Positions 1-10,740 of a stretch of DNA of 64,000 nucleotides are shown here, piece by piece. The notes beneath the pieces were generated by a model. It was not told the DNA's origin. It searched no databases and saw only the letters and a list, made by a program, of their open reading frames with translations. The translations under genes and the position numbers were made by a program. Within the stretch, counting starts at the first letter, position 1; each line of letters opens with the position of its first letter. Source of the stretch: Decorospora gaudefroyi (Eukaryota; Ascomycota; Dothideomycetes; Pleosporales; Pleosporaceae); NCBI GenBank assembly GCA_010015605.1, contig ML975254.1:223300-287299 (forward strand), in the 5' to 3' direction.

Positions 1-2126
1 TTGGCGCTACGTACGCCAGGATTCTGCAGCGCAGTATCTCCTTTGTGTATTCGTAGCCCTCTGCCTGTGGATGTAGAACGCGCTTCCGCACATGTTCGAA
101 CATGTCCGTTAACCCATATGGGAATGATTCGAGCAGTTTCCGAATCTCCGCGTGTTGCGTGCGTCCAGATGTCCAGGCGTTCTTCAATTCTTGGATGACA
201 AGGCTGACGTATATCCAGTTATCTTCTGCGCGCAAATAGATGTGGCGCTTCACAAAATATGCTAATGAGGATGGAAGGCCAAGTTCATCAACAATCCCAG
301 AGATGTGGACTCTGAGATCATCACTGACCTGGGCGGAGTTCTCTGCGTCGTTCAAGTTGACTTCCAGCGCCTTCCGCCGCAGGACTTTTTCAATGCTTGG
401 GCGACCGGTACGATTGAGAAGCAACCACTTGATAGGCCAATCCTCGCCATCCTCGTTCGTTGTAGCGCCTAGATCTGGCATCTCCTTCATATACTGGAGG
501 AAAAGGTCCAATGACTCTTGTGCCAATTGCTCCACACCATGTACTACAATGTAGACACTAGCATTGGGCAACTCTCGAGCCATCTTGTGTAGTGCCACCC
601 ATAGCGCCGGCACTTTCAATATCTCTTCAGGGTCGAAGCTCTGTTTTCCTGCGTCCTTGCTACTCCGCGAGTCGGAGAGGAGATGTCGAGCAAGATCCTG
701 ATCCTCGTCGATAATTTGACGAACAACCAGCTGGAGCAGACCCCTCAATGATCGTCTCATTTTGTCGCTTTGGTCGCAGAAGAATGAAGTGACCATCGAA
801 TCGTGACTGCGAGTGGTCTTAAGGCTTTCAAGAGCGGACAACGCTATTGCACCCTGACCTGTACCCGCCTTGCCGTGAATCCAGAGAATTTGACTTGCAT
901 GTGAGCTGCGCCAGTTCTGGAAGTTGTCGAGCTCTAGCACTGACGAAAGTTTGGTCGATTTCGCTCCCTTGTAGGACCCTTTTGTCGCTGCTTCCGCGTC
1001 CGTGAAACCTCTGCTCAACACATCCATCATGCTATGATATGTGCGGTCATCAACCAGAGCTTGTCGAAGCATGTTTTGGCGCGTCTTTATGATGCCATCA
1101 GCTTTCGCCGCGGTCTCTCTGAGTTCATCAGATACGGCTGTATAGTTACCGTCCTTTGGTCCCAGCCCGTACTTGTTGAGATTAAAATGATCCGCCATTA
1201 AAGAAAGGCTATCGAAAGATTCAATCGTTGCAGAGGATTGGTCGACAATGCGTTCTTTACTTTTAACCCAAGTGATGCCTTTGATAAGATAGTTGACAAG
1301 ATCGCTGTCGTTCTCTTCCCAGAAGCAAAGCAACCGGATCTGAGCATCTCTCGCCATGAAGGAGAACTCGGTGAGCAGACTGCGTAGGATCTCCGAGTCT
1401 TTCTCCAGCACCTTCAGAAGGGTCGATGGCGTGGCCCAACCAGCAACTTCAGCCATAGATGCCAAGACCATTGCTTTGGATTGACTTGATGTGCCGTGAA
1501 ACGGTGTGCCCAGAAAGAAACATCCAGCAATCCATGGGTACACGTTGGGAAAGTCTTTCTGACGTGATCGCGACATGAGTAGCGCTTTCTCGAGGATGAT
1601 GCCACCCAAACAGTGAGCAATAAAGATGATAGGCGTTTTGGTCTCGTTCTTTACACAATTAGTACATGCAGCATGTTAACAGTGGACAACCCACGGCTCT
1701 TGAGCGATCCAGCCCATGTAGTAGTTTGGATGCAACGTTGTCTATGCGTTCGTCGACAGATCCTCTGCCGAACCATTGCGATTGGTAGTGAAAGACGCTA
1801 ATCTTGGCATGGGGAATTTTCTTGGGCAGCATGTTCGCGTCGCGCAACCAATGTACTTTATTCTTCTTCCATGTGTATTCAGGATCTGCACCCAGACCGG
1901 GGACGGCAATTATCCTTGGGAATCTTAGCACGGAGCGCGCAAACGAGGATACCGGTTGACCTACTCGACTCTGATCGAGACTTTCGACGTCGCCTCATCG
2001 TTGGGATAGACGACATTCAACCCAGGATTGAAAGACTATGTTCGTTAGCGGATGCGTTTCTTGACCACGGCATCCACTGACCTGCGCATCAAATTTCGAA
2101 TGCTGGACTTTCGTTGCGGAAGCCAT
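1..2126 (-). CDS. NLR-like protein, alpha/beta-hydrolase (SesB-like) + NACHT, 5' part only
   Basis: Seen: exons 2126-2082, 2035-1965, 1914-1695 and 1648-1 join in phase and give about 660 residues, open to the window edge. The ATG at 2126 opens MASATKVQHSKF. Residues ~15-110 hold GLNVVYP and IIAVPGLGADPEYTW, the start of the lipase-like fold found at the N-terminus of many fungal NLRs. The nucleophile elbow reads IAHCLGG, with Cys at 1610-1612. A NACHT-type region follows: ILWIHGKAGTGQG (851-874) in place of Walker A, and VYIVVHGVEQ (539-541 is the His) in place of Walker B. Known: fungal STAND proteins sense non-self or other cues, with ATP binding driving assembly. Inferred: the C-terminal repeat sensor lies beyond the left edge. 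The altered motifs suggest a catalytically inactive NLR, although the reading frame is intact. The three introns are 46, 50 and 46 nt. Confidence 0.8.
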
Positions 2127-2622
2127 TGCGACTCCTGAGCTGATGTCACGTCGCGATGCGTTTTAATGAACCTCGAGGGGCCTTGTTGGTCAATAAGTGC
2201 ATTCCATGGATCGGTTGTTCGTCGTAGTGTAGATATTTGCCGCCGTGGCTCTAGCCCCCCTGCATTGACTCTCGTCTGAAGCATTGGGGCCCGAAGTATT
2301 TTGGGGGCGGAAATGCCGAAAGGGGAAAGGGCAGCTTATGTGTCAGATTTTGGCGTACAGTGTTTGGCTATAACAATATCGATCGCCGCCTTGGAGTCAC
2401 AGGGGTGGGTTATACTTACCTAAAGTAGTAGGCCATACGCAGTGCTGTTACACTGTACATATGGTACAGGGCTGAGCCGGGTTTGAGATTCGCGATCCCG
2501 CCTGCGCGGCACCTAAACAGTAAAAAACTCGACACTACTCCGTACCTAATGCGGCTTTCGTTCCTCAACCTGCGCCACCCATCTCCTCGAATATCGAAGG
2601 ACTACTTCGCTTTTTATTCGAA
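2127..2622. promoter_or_regulatory. Divergent intergenic region, NLR gene and membrane protein
   Basis: This 496-bp gap separates two genes that start away from each other, so it should hold both promoters. No TATA box or clear motif stands out. A G-rich tract lies near 2300. Confidence 0.4.
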
Positions 2623-3695
2623 ATGATTGACTACTCGGCGGTAAGTACTGATGTCGGAAATTATTTTCATTCACTGACCGCGGGAAGCTACCAACGGAGT
2701 GCCCGGCCCCATTCCGCACGGCGCTCGTTAACACGGGCGGCGTAGATGGTGTTTCGCAACCCGAGGTACCGTTGCTCCCAGCAACATACCGAAGAAACTA
2801 CAGAATAGAGTCCGTTGGCAACGACATTGTCGCATTCCTGGACGCTGAGCTCGACGTTAAGCGACTGAACGAAGTGCACGAGTGGCTGTGGCTCGTAGGA
2901 CTGCCCACCGCGCCGAGACCTCTTCATTACCAGCTCGTGAAGAAAAGGGAGATCGTGGTGACTGAACAGCTTGATTTGCATCTCATCTGGTCGTCTTCAA
3001 GATCCGCTTCCATCTTGATCAAGCCGCTACCGCGCTTCCTCCTCTGTCCTGCCTTCTGGCGGGTGCACATCTGCCCGCGTCAACATCTGTACGAGACAGC
3101 CCTCGGCTTCCTCATGTCATACGTCGCGCTTATTGAGCGAGAAGTTGACTACAACTTGGCGATCCACCATGGCCTCATTCCTAGAGAGATTACGTGGGCG
3201 GCATGGCTGGCGTTCGTCGACGAGATTCTGCAGGCCTCGGCCCAAGCGAAACCCTTCGCGATTGATGCAGCAGCCACGTCCTCCATAGAGCTGCTCAAAG
3301 GGCGCCCATGCGTTAACCAGCGCTTCCACTATGGCGAGCTGCGTCTCGGTAGGCTGAACTGGATATACCGTCTGGTCATGGGCGAGTTCCGCGGATACCT
3401 CAGCGGATGCACCACGTATGGCGCCTTCATGCGCGACAACATCAACAGCCTCATCACCCTCTTCGCATACACAACCATTGTGCTCTCAGCGATGCAAGTC
3501 GGACTGGCGACAGAGCCGCTTGCGAACGACTACTCCTTCGGCATGGCGTCATATGTCTTCTCCATCTTCTCCATCCTAGCCCCGCTCGCGTGCATCGTCG
3601 CCATACTGTGCATCATCGCCGTCATGTTCGTCATCAACCTGGCGCGCACATTGAGGATCCGCAGGAAGAAGAAGCTTCAAGGTGTACGAGTGTGA
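2623..3695 (+). CDS. Fungal two-TM membrane protein (DUF6601-like), function unknown
   Basis: Exons 2623-2640 and 2688-3695 flank a 47-nt intron (GTAAGT to GGGAAG) and give about 341 residues. The short first exon codes MIDYSA; the second continues in frame with VPLLPATYRRNYRIESVGND. The soluble part is rich in aromatic and charged residues (LDLHLIWSSSRS, HYGELRLGRLNWIYRLVMGEFRGY). Two hydrophobic segments near the C-terminus (SLITLFAYTTIVLSAMQVGL and a second of about 28 residues) are followed by a basic tail (RTLRIRRKKK), consistent with a tail-anchored hairpin. Conserved wording such as 'PLLPASYRR' recalls the fungal family I know as DUF6601, which has no assigned function. The family name is from memory and could be wrong. 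The membrane topology is inferred. Confidence 0.75.
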
Positions 3696-4660
3696 AGGAA
3701 GCGAGTGGAAGGCAACAACGACGACCAGGCACTTCGGGCCGACGGGAGGCAAGGCACGGCCTCCCTACCATAACAAATTTCACAACAAACTCCATCCAGT
3801 TTCCACACCACACTTACGATTCGCGCCCACCATGCAGTTTTTGCATCAATTGAATAGATATCTTCTCAGCAACAAAATGTCGAGATCTAAACTCCTTGCG
3901 CGTCTTTGAGAACCGGTTCGCATGGAGCTACATTACGACTGCGACCGTTCCATTTGATTGTCCAGGTTCGATAATGGACACCAGGACTTTTCCTTCTGGA
4001 GGGTTTGCTCGAACTGTTCTGCAGGGAGGATAGAGAAGGGGATTTCCTTGAGATTATTCGGCGGATTATACTCTGGAGTCAAGAGAGGAAGAGTGAGAAT
4101 TGCATTGGGACTAAAGGTGCGCATGTCTTTTCTCGCCTGATACCCGTAGGAGCATAGCGTACAGAGCAGATGAACAAGTCACAGAAATCGGAGTTTGTTT
4201 GCTACGATCCTATCATATTGCTATTTCTTTCATTTGCTGCCTGCAAGTGTCACTAGTTGAACAGTACGCTTATGTCACGAGAGAATTTAACGTTAGTTAC
4301 CGTAATGCAGAGCTGACTCAGGCTTGTGTACGGTCGATAGGCCCGCTCGTGCATTTCAAGTCCCTCCCATTCATGACGGGAACAAACTTCCTCGTTCCAA
4401 ACTGTCGCCAGTAATAATGGACAACAGCGAACATCGAAATCTCAAAGTCCCCTTTGGATATCAGATGAGCAGTGCGCGTGGTGAAAGCGACCTCATGGAT
4501 CAATGACGTAGCATCCAGCCTAGCCCAGTTGGGCCATAGCGTCATGCATCACGAGCCACGACCGTGCACCAGGCGGCGACTCAGCTGGGCAATCATCAAC
4601 ACGCTTATCATAACATTCTCAATCCTTCATCTTTCGTCTCTCCTGCAATGCCCACACATC
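3696..4660. other. Intergenic, no gene recognised
   Basis: Only ORFs under about 75 codons are present, on both strands. The longest (minus 4318-4545 and minus 3933-4124) show no family I know. It includes the 3' UTR of the membrane protein and the promoter of ATG15. Confidence 0.4.
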
Positions 4661-6390
4661 ATGCCATCGAACATAGCACCTCGTAACCTTCGAGGCAGGC
4701 CCTCCCGCTTTCTTTTCGTTTTCGGCGTACTCGCGCAGGTCGCGTTGCTCGCTGGAATCTTTTGGATATATGCCAGCGATGGCCTACCCCGGAGATCGAC
4801 AATCGTAGCAGTTTCTACAACCCAGAGGCCAAGTGGCTTTACTTTAAGGCACCTTATCCATCATGGTGCTGGTCAACCTGGACCGCGAGCACTAAGGCTG
4901 GATATCACGACTGAGCGATTCGCGGCTGCGGGTATTGGGTCGCAATACGGACCCTTTACTATTAGGACCGCACTCGTAAAAATAGAAAGATCTGCCCTTC
5001 CTGGCTACGATGCTCAAATACCCATGTCCCCCATGTGGATCGCTGAGGATACGCCGGGTCCGGATGTTGAAGATAAAGAGACTATCATCAGTTTCGCCAA
5101 CATGTCGGAAAATGCATACAAGGTCGGACGCGACGATCCAGGATGGATGAATGTGGACGAACAGTACAACTCATCAATCCCCTTTGGTTGGGACGATAGC
5201 GGCATTAGAGGTCACGTGTTTGGCGACGACACAAACTCCACCATTATCCTCGCCGTTAAAGGGACCACGGTCGCTATGTTCGAAGGCAACGGGACCTCTG
5301 GACACGATAAAGAGAACGACAACCTGTACGGGTCTTGTTGCTGCGGCCAAGGTGGCACATATCTTTGGCGCAAGGTGTGTGACTGCCAAACCGGTACTTA
5401 CAGTTGTGACGAGCAATGCGTCAAAGACGAGTTGAGAAAGCCGAATAGGTATTATGCTGCGACTGTCGAGCTATACCAGGAAGTCACAAAGCTCTACCCA
5501 AACGCGAACATCATTGCAACTGGACACAGCTTAGGAGGAGTTTTGGCCTCTTTGATAGGTTTGCAGCATGGCATTCCAGCGGTGACATTCGAAGCTTATC
5601 CACAGGCCATGGCAGCCAAACGCTTGGGCCTACCAGCTGCAGGTGATGTTGCTCCACTTCGAAAGAATACCGGAGGCTTCCACTTCGGACACACTGCGGA
5701 TCCAGTATACATGGGTACATGTAACGGCGCAACAAGTTTCTGCTCTATCGGCGGCTACGCCTTCGAAACGCTTTGTCACACTGGAAAAAGGTGCGCTTAT
5801 GACGTTGTCAAAGACTGGGGATGGCGGCAGAACACGCAGACCCACAGCCTGAGATATGCTATCGACAACGTGTACATGAAATACGAGAAACCGGCAACCT
5901 GCGAAGAGGAGGACGTCGGATGCGTCGATTGCTATCTGTGGAAGTTTGAGAATGGCACACATACCAGGCCGATAACGAGTTCAACAGCGACTAGCACTAG
6001 CTCTTCAAGGACGCGAACGGAGACGTGTAAGACGCCTGGATGGTGGGGATGTCGAGATGAGACCACGACAATGATATCAACAACGACACCTAGCTCATCC
6101 AGTACCTCGACGAATACGAGCACGTGCCAAACAGTGAGTACTTACTCTGGCCATCGCTTGATATCCAGTACTGACCTAAATAGCCCGGCTGGTTCGGCTG
6201 CAAAGACAAGACCACCGCAACAACCACTACCACGTCGACTGAATCAACGACAACGACGGCATCCACAATATCCTGTACGAGCAAAGGTTGGTTTGGAAGA
6301 TGCAGGGACGAAGTCCCTGAGACCACGACGCCGGCAATACAAGTTCATGCGTACTGGCGGACCGTGCCCACTGCGACTCAGACATCTTAA
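4661..6390 (+). CDS. ATG15: Atg15, vacuolar autophagic-body phospholipase
   Basis: Exons 4661-6133 and 6184-6390 (50-nt intron, GTGAGT to AATAG) give 559 residues. Known: Atg15 is a class-3 lipase delivered to the vacuole through the MVB pathway, where it lyses autophagic and Cvt body membranes. Seen: an N-terminal signal anchor at residues ~15-40 (FLFVFGVLAQVALLAGIFWI); a Cys-rich block SCCCGQGGTYLWRKVCDC at ~223-240; the catalytic elbow TGHSLGG with Ser at ~290; and downstream FEAYPQ, HTADPVYMGTC and WGWRQNTQTHSLRYAI, all Atg15 hallmarks. After residue ~440 comes a Ser/Thr-rich tail with three Cys/Trp repeats (CKTPGWWGCRDET, CQTPGWFGCKDKT, CTSKGWFGRCRDE). The chosen ATG gives the anchor directly. 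The frame is open further upstream, but that stretch does not look like a signal sequence. Confidence 0.93.
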
Positions 6391-7497
6391 TAAACTCGCA
6401 TTCATCATCTGCTCATCGAAGGGTCAAATGCTGCATCGCTGCCGTGCTCCTCGGTGTTGGTTCCATGTACTTACGAAGCCCAGCAACGAGTTACTAGTGC
6501 TGACCGTAATGACTGCCTGCGTCCATGTAACGCTGCCTGACTGGGAACCATTAAAAGCAACAACCGCCCGCTGGCCGTCCAGAAGCATTCACATCACTGA
6601 TTTTAAGCGGGCATCATCATAGTGAGAAGAGAAAGACGAGTATAGTGCCTAGAAAGAATCTACATCAACAAAATTGAAAAAAGGTTACTTTTAAGCAATG
6701 CTACACCAGCCAAAAAAAAAAAACCTAAAAACATCGGCGGATGTTCTACCACGACCTTCCCACTAAATCAACACGACGGAACACAAAAAAAAGCCAGCCA
6801 CCCTTTCTTTATCGATAAGACGAGACCGCACTACCCACCCCACCCACACACACACTATGTTCTCCGGTTTCGTCGGCACCACAAACTCCGCAACCCGCAT
6901 AAGCATCGCAATTCCAACCTGCAACACGCCCCGTCACACAATCAAACGACCACCACCCCAGCCCTTGTTTCACCGTCGCCCACCCTCAGAACAGCAACAA
7001 AAAAAAACCCTGTATGGCAACAGAAACTAGGGTACATATAAATTGGAGAACATGCATATCCCATGCTACCGATCCTTCCAGAAAGGAAAGAGGGGGGTGG
7101 ATGGTGTTGGCTGAAAGAAAGAAATTTTTTGAAACGAAACGGTGATGCGGCTGAATGTTGGATATTTTGGCAAATGGGTGCTGGGAATGAGCCTGTATGC
7201 TGTGTGGGAAAGAAAGAAAAAGGTGGTCGTGGTGGGTGGGTGTGGGTTGTATTGCTGGAATATGTAGCGTGCGGTAACCCCTCCTATCCCTATCTCTCTC
7301 TCTCTTTTCTCTCTCTCGCTTCCCCCCTTTTTTTTTGGCATTTGTTGTGGTGCTGCTGTGTTGCTCAGCGAGACTCACAGTCCTTCTTTTTTTCGTTCCG
7401 CACAAGAAGCATTCTTTTTTGTTTTCGTTTGGCGGCTGCTTTTGGACCCCTGGAGTCGTGAGTCGTTCCTTTCACTACCGAATCTTTTTTTTATAGG
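6391..7497. promoter_or_regulatory. Intergenic with CT-rich promoter tract and possible 5'-UTR intron
   Basis: A pyrimidine tract at ~7290-7345 (TCTCTCTC repeats) resembles the CT-boxes common upstream of fungal transcription starts. GTGAGT at ~7457 and TTTTATAG ending at 7496 could bound a short intron just before the ATG at 7498. A-rich runs at 6710-6800 probably belong to the ATG15 3' end. No gene is seen. Confidence 0.4.
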
Positions 7498-9045
7498 ATG
7501 CCTTCATTCGCTTTTTGGAAGACGGCCAAGGTGGATGAGGCCAGGGAGCCACTTCTTACTGATGGTGCTGTGGCCGCCGAGGGAGACAGTGTCGTGGTGG
7601 CCAAGGGCTTGGATCTTGATCTTGATCCAGGGAATGATGACTCTGGTGTGTTTCTTTTCGATGAGGTGGATGTGCGGTCGCCGTCTTTGGCACCGGCTTC
7701 ATCATTGGATACAGCAGTGGAGAGCACCGGACGTGTGGCCGCGACGCTCGTTGATGTATCTGCATCGACTGCGGACACTGGAGTACTGGTCGAGGACACA
7801 GAGTCGAATGCTACAGTTCCTGCATCCGAAAATACAGGAGAGAAGAAATCGCCAAGCTTGCAGTTGATGGACCATGGAAACCCTCTTTTGCCACCATCGA
7901 CTTCACCGAAAGGGGTAGGCCCGGGCCATGGTGATCTGGCGGCAGAGATAGAGGCCTCTGCAGCAGAAAATAGTACCGACCCCTTCCAGCAGCCTCAAGA
8001 AAGCTCTCTCCAGCATGCGCAAACCACGGCTCTCCCGCCGAATCAACCACTCGTCGGCGAGAGTATATCGACACAACCGACATCGTTTGTACTCCACCAG
8101 ACAACAGCGAACTCGCCTGGTCAAGACATTGGATCTGACCGTTCTGACGGCAATGGGCTTCCGATTCCTGTAAGACCCACGTCCCTTACCATGAGCAACA
8201 GCCCACCACGATCGCACGATTCGTCCCTCTCTTCAGAGCACACAGCGCCGGTGAAATCATCACCAACACCACAGCGCACCAACTCCACTCCACGACGTCT
8301 ACACAGGCCCACAGAACTCAACTTGGGAGCCAACTCCGCAGCCGATACATCAAAGCCACGATCCGAGCTTCAACAGCGCTACGACCTGATCCGCAACTCG
8401 AAAACGCAATCCAAAGCCGCGCTTCGCTCCCCGACGACGCTACTAAAAGAACGACTGAATATGTCGCCGACGAAAGGCAAAATGGACGAAAAGATGCGCG
8501 TTTTCACACCACCCAAACCAACCTCAAATGGTTGTTGGCTGCCTGGTCCGGGCGCACAGCTGGATGCGTTTGCCAGCACATCCGTCCGCGCGCGGACAGA
8601 AGGTGGCAAACGGCCAGCTTGGTGGTGCAAGTTTGATAAGCTTGTCGTATTCGATGGCATTGGTGTGCAAGACGGAAGCTTGAAGATGCACACTCGGACG
8701 AGCAAAGGCCTCAGCATTGCACGCCGGCGCGGTGATATGGAGACGATTATCATTCTTATGGACTGTGCACACTGTCAGGAAATGCTCAATCGGCACGAGT
8801 GGAAGTATGACATGCGGGTATGCAAGAGGAGCGTTTGCTGGGATTGTAAGGAGCGGTGCAAGTGGGAAATGGAGGAGGAAAAGCGTGCAAGCAAGATTGA
8901 AGAGGACAGTCTGGATTCGGTGCGGATGAAGACGGATGGTAACAGATACCGTGCAGACAGTGTTTTGCAAGATGAACACGGTGATGAAGAGCGTTTGATG
9001 GAAAAAGTTGGCATTGAGCAAGAACGGCCGACCGAGTCCGCTTAA
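7498..9045 (+). CDS. Uncharacterised protein with C-terminal Cys cluster
   Basis: A single exon of 515 residues. I recognise no family name. The first ~330 residues are low-complexity Ser/Thr/Pro, probably disordered. From ~335 the sequence becomes ordered: KMRVFTPPKP, then WWCKFDKLVVFDGI, TSKGLSIARRRGDMETIII, and a cysteine cluster CAHCQEMLNRHEWKY / RVCKRSVCWDCKERC at ~420-458. The CxxC...C...CxxC spacing would suit a small zinc-binding fold, with His also available (inference). A basic/acidic helical tail follows (EMEEEKRASKIEED). The shape suggests a regulatory or nucleic-acid/protein-binding factor, but nothing shows the role. It is convergent with the next gene, with 142 bp between the stop codons. 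Confidence 0.65.
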   Translation: MPSFAFWKTAKVDEAREPLLTDGAVAAEGDSVVVAKGLDLDLDPGNDDSGVFLFDEVDVRSPSLAPASSLDTAVESTGRVAATLVDVSASTADTGVLVEDTESNATVPASENTGEKKSPSLQLMDHGNPLLPPSTSPKGVGPGHGDLAAEIEASAAENSTDPFQQPQESSLQHAQTTALPPNQPLVGESISTQPTSFVLHQTTANSPGQDIGSDRSDGNGLPIPVRPTSLTMSNSPPRSHDSSLSSEHTAPVKSSPTPQRTNSTPRRLHRPTELNLGANSAADTSKPRSELQQRYDLIRNSKTQSKAALRSPTTLLKERLNMSPTKGKMDEKMRVFTPPKPTSNGCWLPGPGAQLDAFASTSVRARTEGGKRPAWWCKFDKLVVFDGIGVQDGSLKMHTRTSKGLSIARRRGDMETIIILMDCAHCQEMLNRHEWKYDMRVCKRSVCWDCKERCKWEMEEEKRASKIEEDSLDSVRMKTDGNRYRADSVLQDEHGDEERLMEKVGIEQERPTESA

Positions 9046-9187
9046 GACTATGGGTAGAATTAAAGAGAGATCAGACAAAAAGCAGATTAAAGGCTGAAAG
9101 AGTTTATACGTTTGGTCAAGAATGAGATTGGAAAACCTACAAAACATGCGTTCGTACGGGATTAGGGAGCATCAGACAGCATAGAGA

Positions 9188-10030
9188 TCAATCCAGGTCC
9201 ATGGCATCGTCCATGTATTCGAACGGTGTGTCCTCAATGTCCATACTAGTATGCCCGTAGGTCTGGGGCTCAAAGTCACGGCTGGCAAAGCCATTGGCAG
9301 CGGTGGAATGTCCCTGAACTACGCCATGAGCCAGATCGCACCCTCCAATGATGTTGCGCAACATGTGTTCTAGCTGCAGATCCTGAAGCTGCATATTTGC
9401 GCGCGAGTCGCCGTTCATCATGTTAGCCTTTGTGTCAGCATCCTTCCAAGCGTTGCGGAACTCTTTCGCGATGCCTAGCTGTACGCGGACCTCTTGTAGT
9501 CCTAGTGATGCGGCCAGCGGACACTTGTCGTCATCCAGCGCTTCAAGCAGATTGGCGTGGAAAGCGTGAGAAGCCATAGGCCGCGTCCTTTGCAGAGCTG
9601 GATTCGTCTCGTATCTTAGAGCGTTGAAATTCTGGCGGGGCACCGAGGCAGACACACTGATGCCGAAGATGGCGAGACAGTCGGTGATGTAGCGCTCGAG
9701 GAGGGTGTAGAACTCGAAGAAGTCGACCTTGAACATGGACTCGGCTTGTTTCTGCACAACGTTAGAAGTGTGACGGGTAAAATTCTGGGACGGGGGACCA
9801 CTCACGCTAGAGGCCCCGCTGCCCATGGAATGATGCGGCTGGTAGCCGTTCTGCTGGGAAGCCTGGACAATCTCCATGGTGCGCATGTAGGATACCATGA
9901 GCATCTCAGCCTTCCATCGGAGGCGGCCCAGCAGCCGTGTCGTCCTGTCTTTGTCCTGCTTTATCTTTTCCGCTTTCGATTGCGCCAGGCTCTCCGCCGG
10001 AGTCTTCGGTGCGTACTTGGATGCCTTCAT
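9188..10030 (-). CDS. Conserved fungal protein of unknown function, helical
   Basis: Exons 10030-9806 and 9751-9188 are separated by a probable 54-nt intron (GTGAGT, branch TTCTAAC, GTGCAG). Spliced, the product has 262 residues; unspliced it stays open with 280. N-terminus: MKASKYAPKTPAESLAQSKA, then a basic helical stretch (KDRTTRLLGRLRWKAEML). The middle has FFEFYTLLERYITDCLAIFG and ALDDDKCPLAASLG, and then VRVQLGIAKEFRNAWKDAD, motifs I associate with a conserved but unnamed ascomycete protein. The C-terminus is acidic (EYMDDAMDLD), like short activation or binding tails. No catalytic motif or membrane span is seen. Helical predictions are by eye. Confidence 0.65.
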   Translation of the reverse strand: MKASKYAPKTPAESLAQSKAEKIKQDKDRTTRLLGRLRWKAEMLMVSYMRTMEIVQASQQNGYQPHHSMGSGASSVSGPPSQNFTRHTSNVVQKQAESMFKVDFFEFYTLLERYITDCLAIFGISVSASVPRQNFNALRYETNPALQRTRPMASHAFHANLLEALDDDKCPLAASLGLQEVRVQLGIAKEFRNAWKDADTKANMMNGDSRANMQLQDLQLEHMLRNIIGGCDLAHGVVQGHSTAANGFASRDFEPQTYGHTSMDIEDTPFEYMDDAMDLD

Positions 10031-10740
10031 TGTGTTGGGGGTTTGGCTTTTGTGGTTGAAAAGGAGCTGTGTAAGAGTGGGGTTCGGTGGTAGTGAGTTG
10101 CCTCTGAATTGCTACCGGTAGGTACGAGAGAAGAGAGAAGCGGAAGAAACCGATTAATATACTAAGACATCGACATTTCACAGGGGCGAGGGCAAGTCAG
10201 CGACCCATTGTGGAGCTACAGCAGAATGAAGACGCGCTGCGGTTGACGTTGTGTGAAAGCTTGTGTGAAAGCCTGAGTTGGCGCAGTCCGTGCCGCGGCC
10301 TGCTCCGTGGCTGAGTCAGCCTTTTCTTGGGCTGGGTGTTGTCAATAAAGGGCTCGAGGGGACTGCACATCATTTTAGGAGAGACAATACGGTAGTAGTA
10401 GTTTGATTGACTGTTATACAGGTCCTTGTACAAGCTCCATCACGTCGGCCCGTGATACCGCGTCACTGATGTGCTCGACTACTTAGAACAATGCTAGGCT
10501 GAATGGGGGTTGTGCTGCGGTCCAGTCAGATAGATAGGAAAGGTCCGTTCGGCCCACAGGTCTAATCAGATGAAGCACCGCACCATACCGAATTGATGCT
10601 AAGCGAGCCCTCACTAGCCCGATGCATCACTGCCTGAACCCCTTCTTACCCACCAACTTACGGTAACCGCCACTTATGAACTCAGAAACCCCGTCCAACT
10701 GTTCTCGACCGTTTCCATCGCATCATCATTCACTTTCAAA
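10031..10740. promoter_or_regulatory. Divergent intergenic region, unknown-function gene and F-box-like gene
   Basis: This 710-bp gap lies between two gene starts. No conserved element is recognised. A GTGTGAAAGCTT-type sequence is repeated in direct copies at ~10252-10272 (tgtgaaagc twice). No ORF above 80 codons looks coding. Confidence 0.35.

Noticed and set aside
6134..6622. Read-through of ATG15 into 716 codons
   Set aside because: The stretch after 6133 begins with a clear GTGAGT donor. Splicing restores the repeated PGWFGC unit and an early stop at 6388.
8524..9147. 207-codon minus-strand ORF opposite the Cys-cluster gene
   Set aside because: The plus strand carries the conserved WWCKFDKLVVFD and Cys-cluster blocks. 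The antisense product has no recognisable feature.
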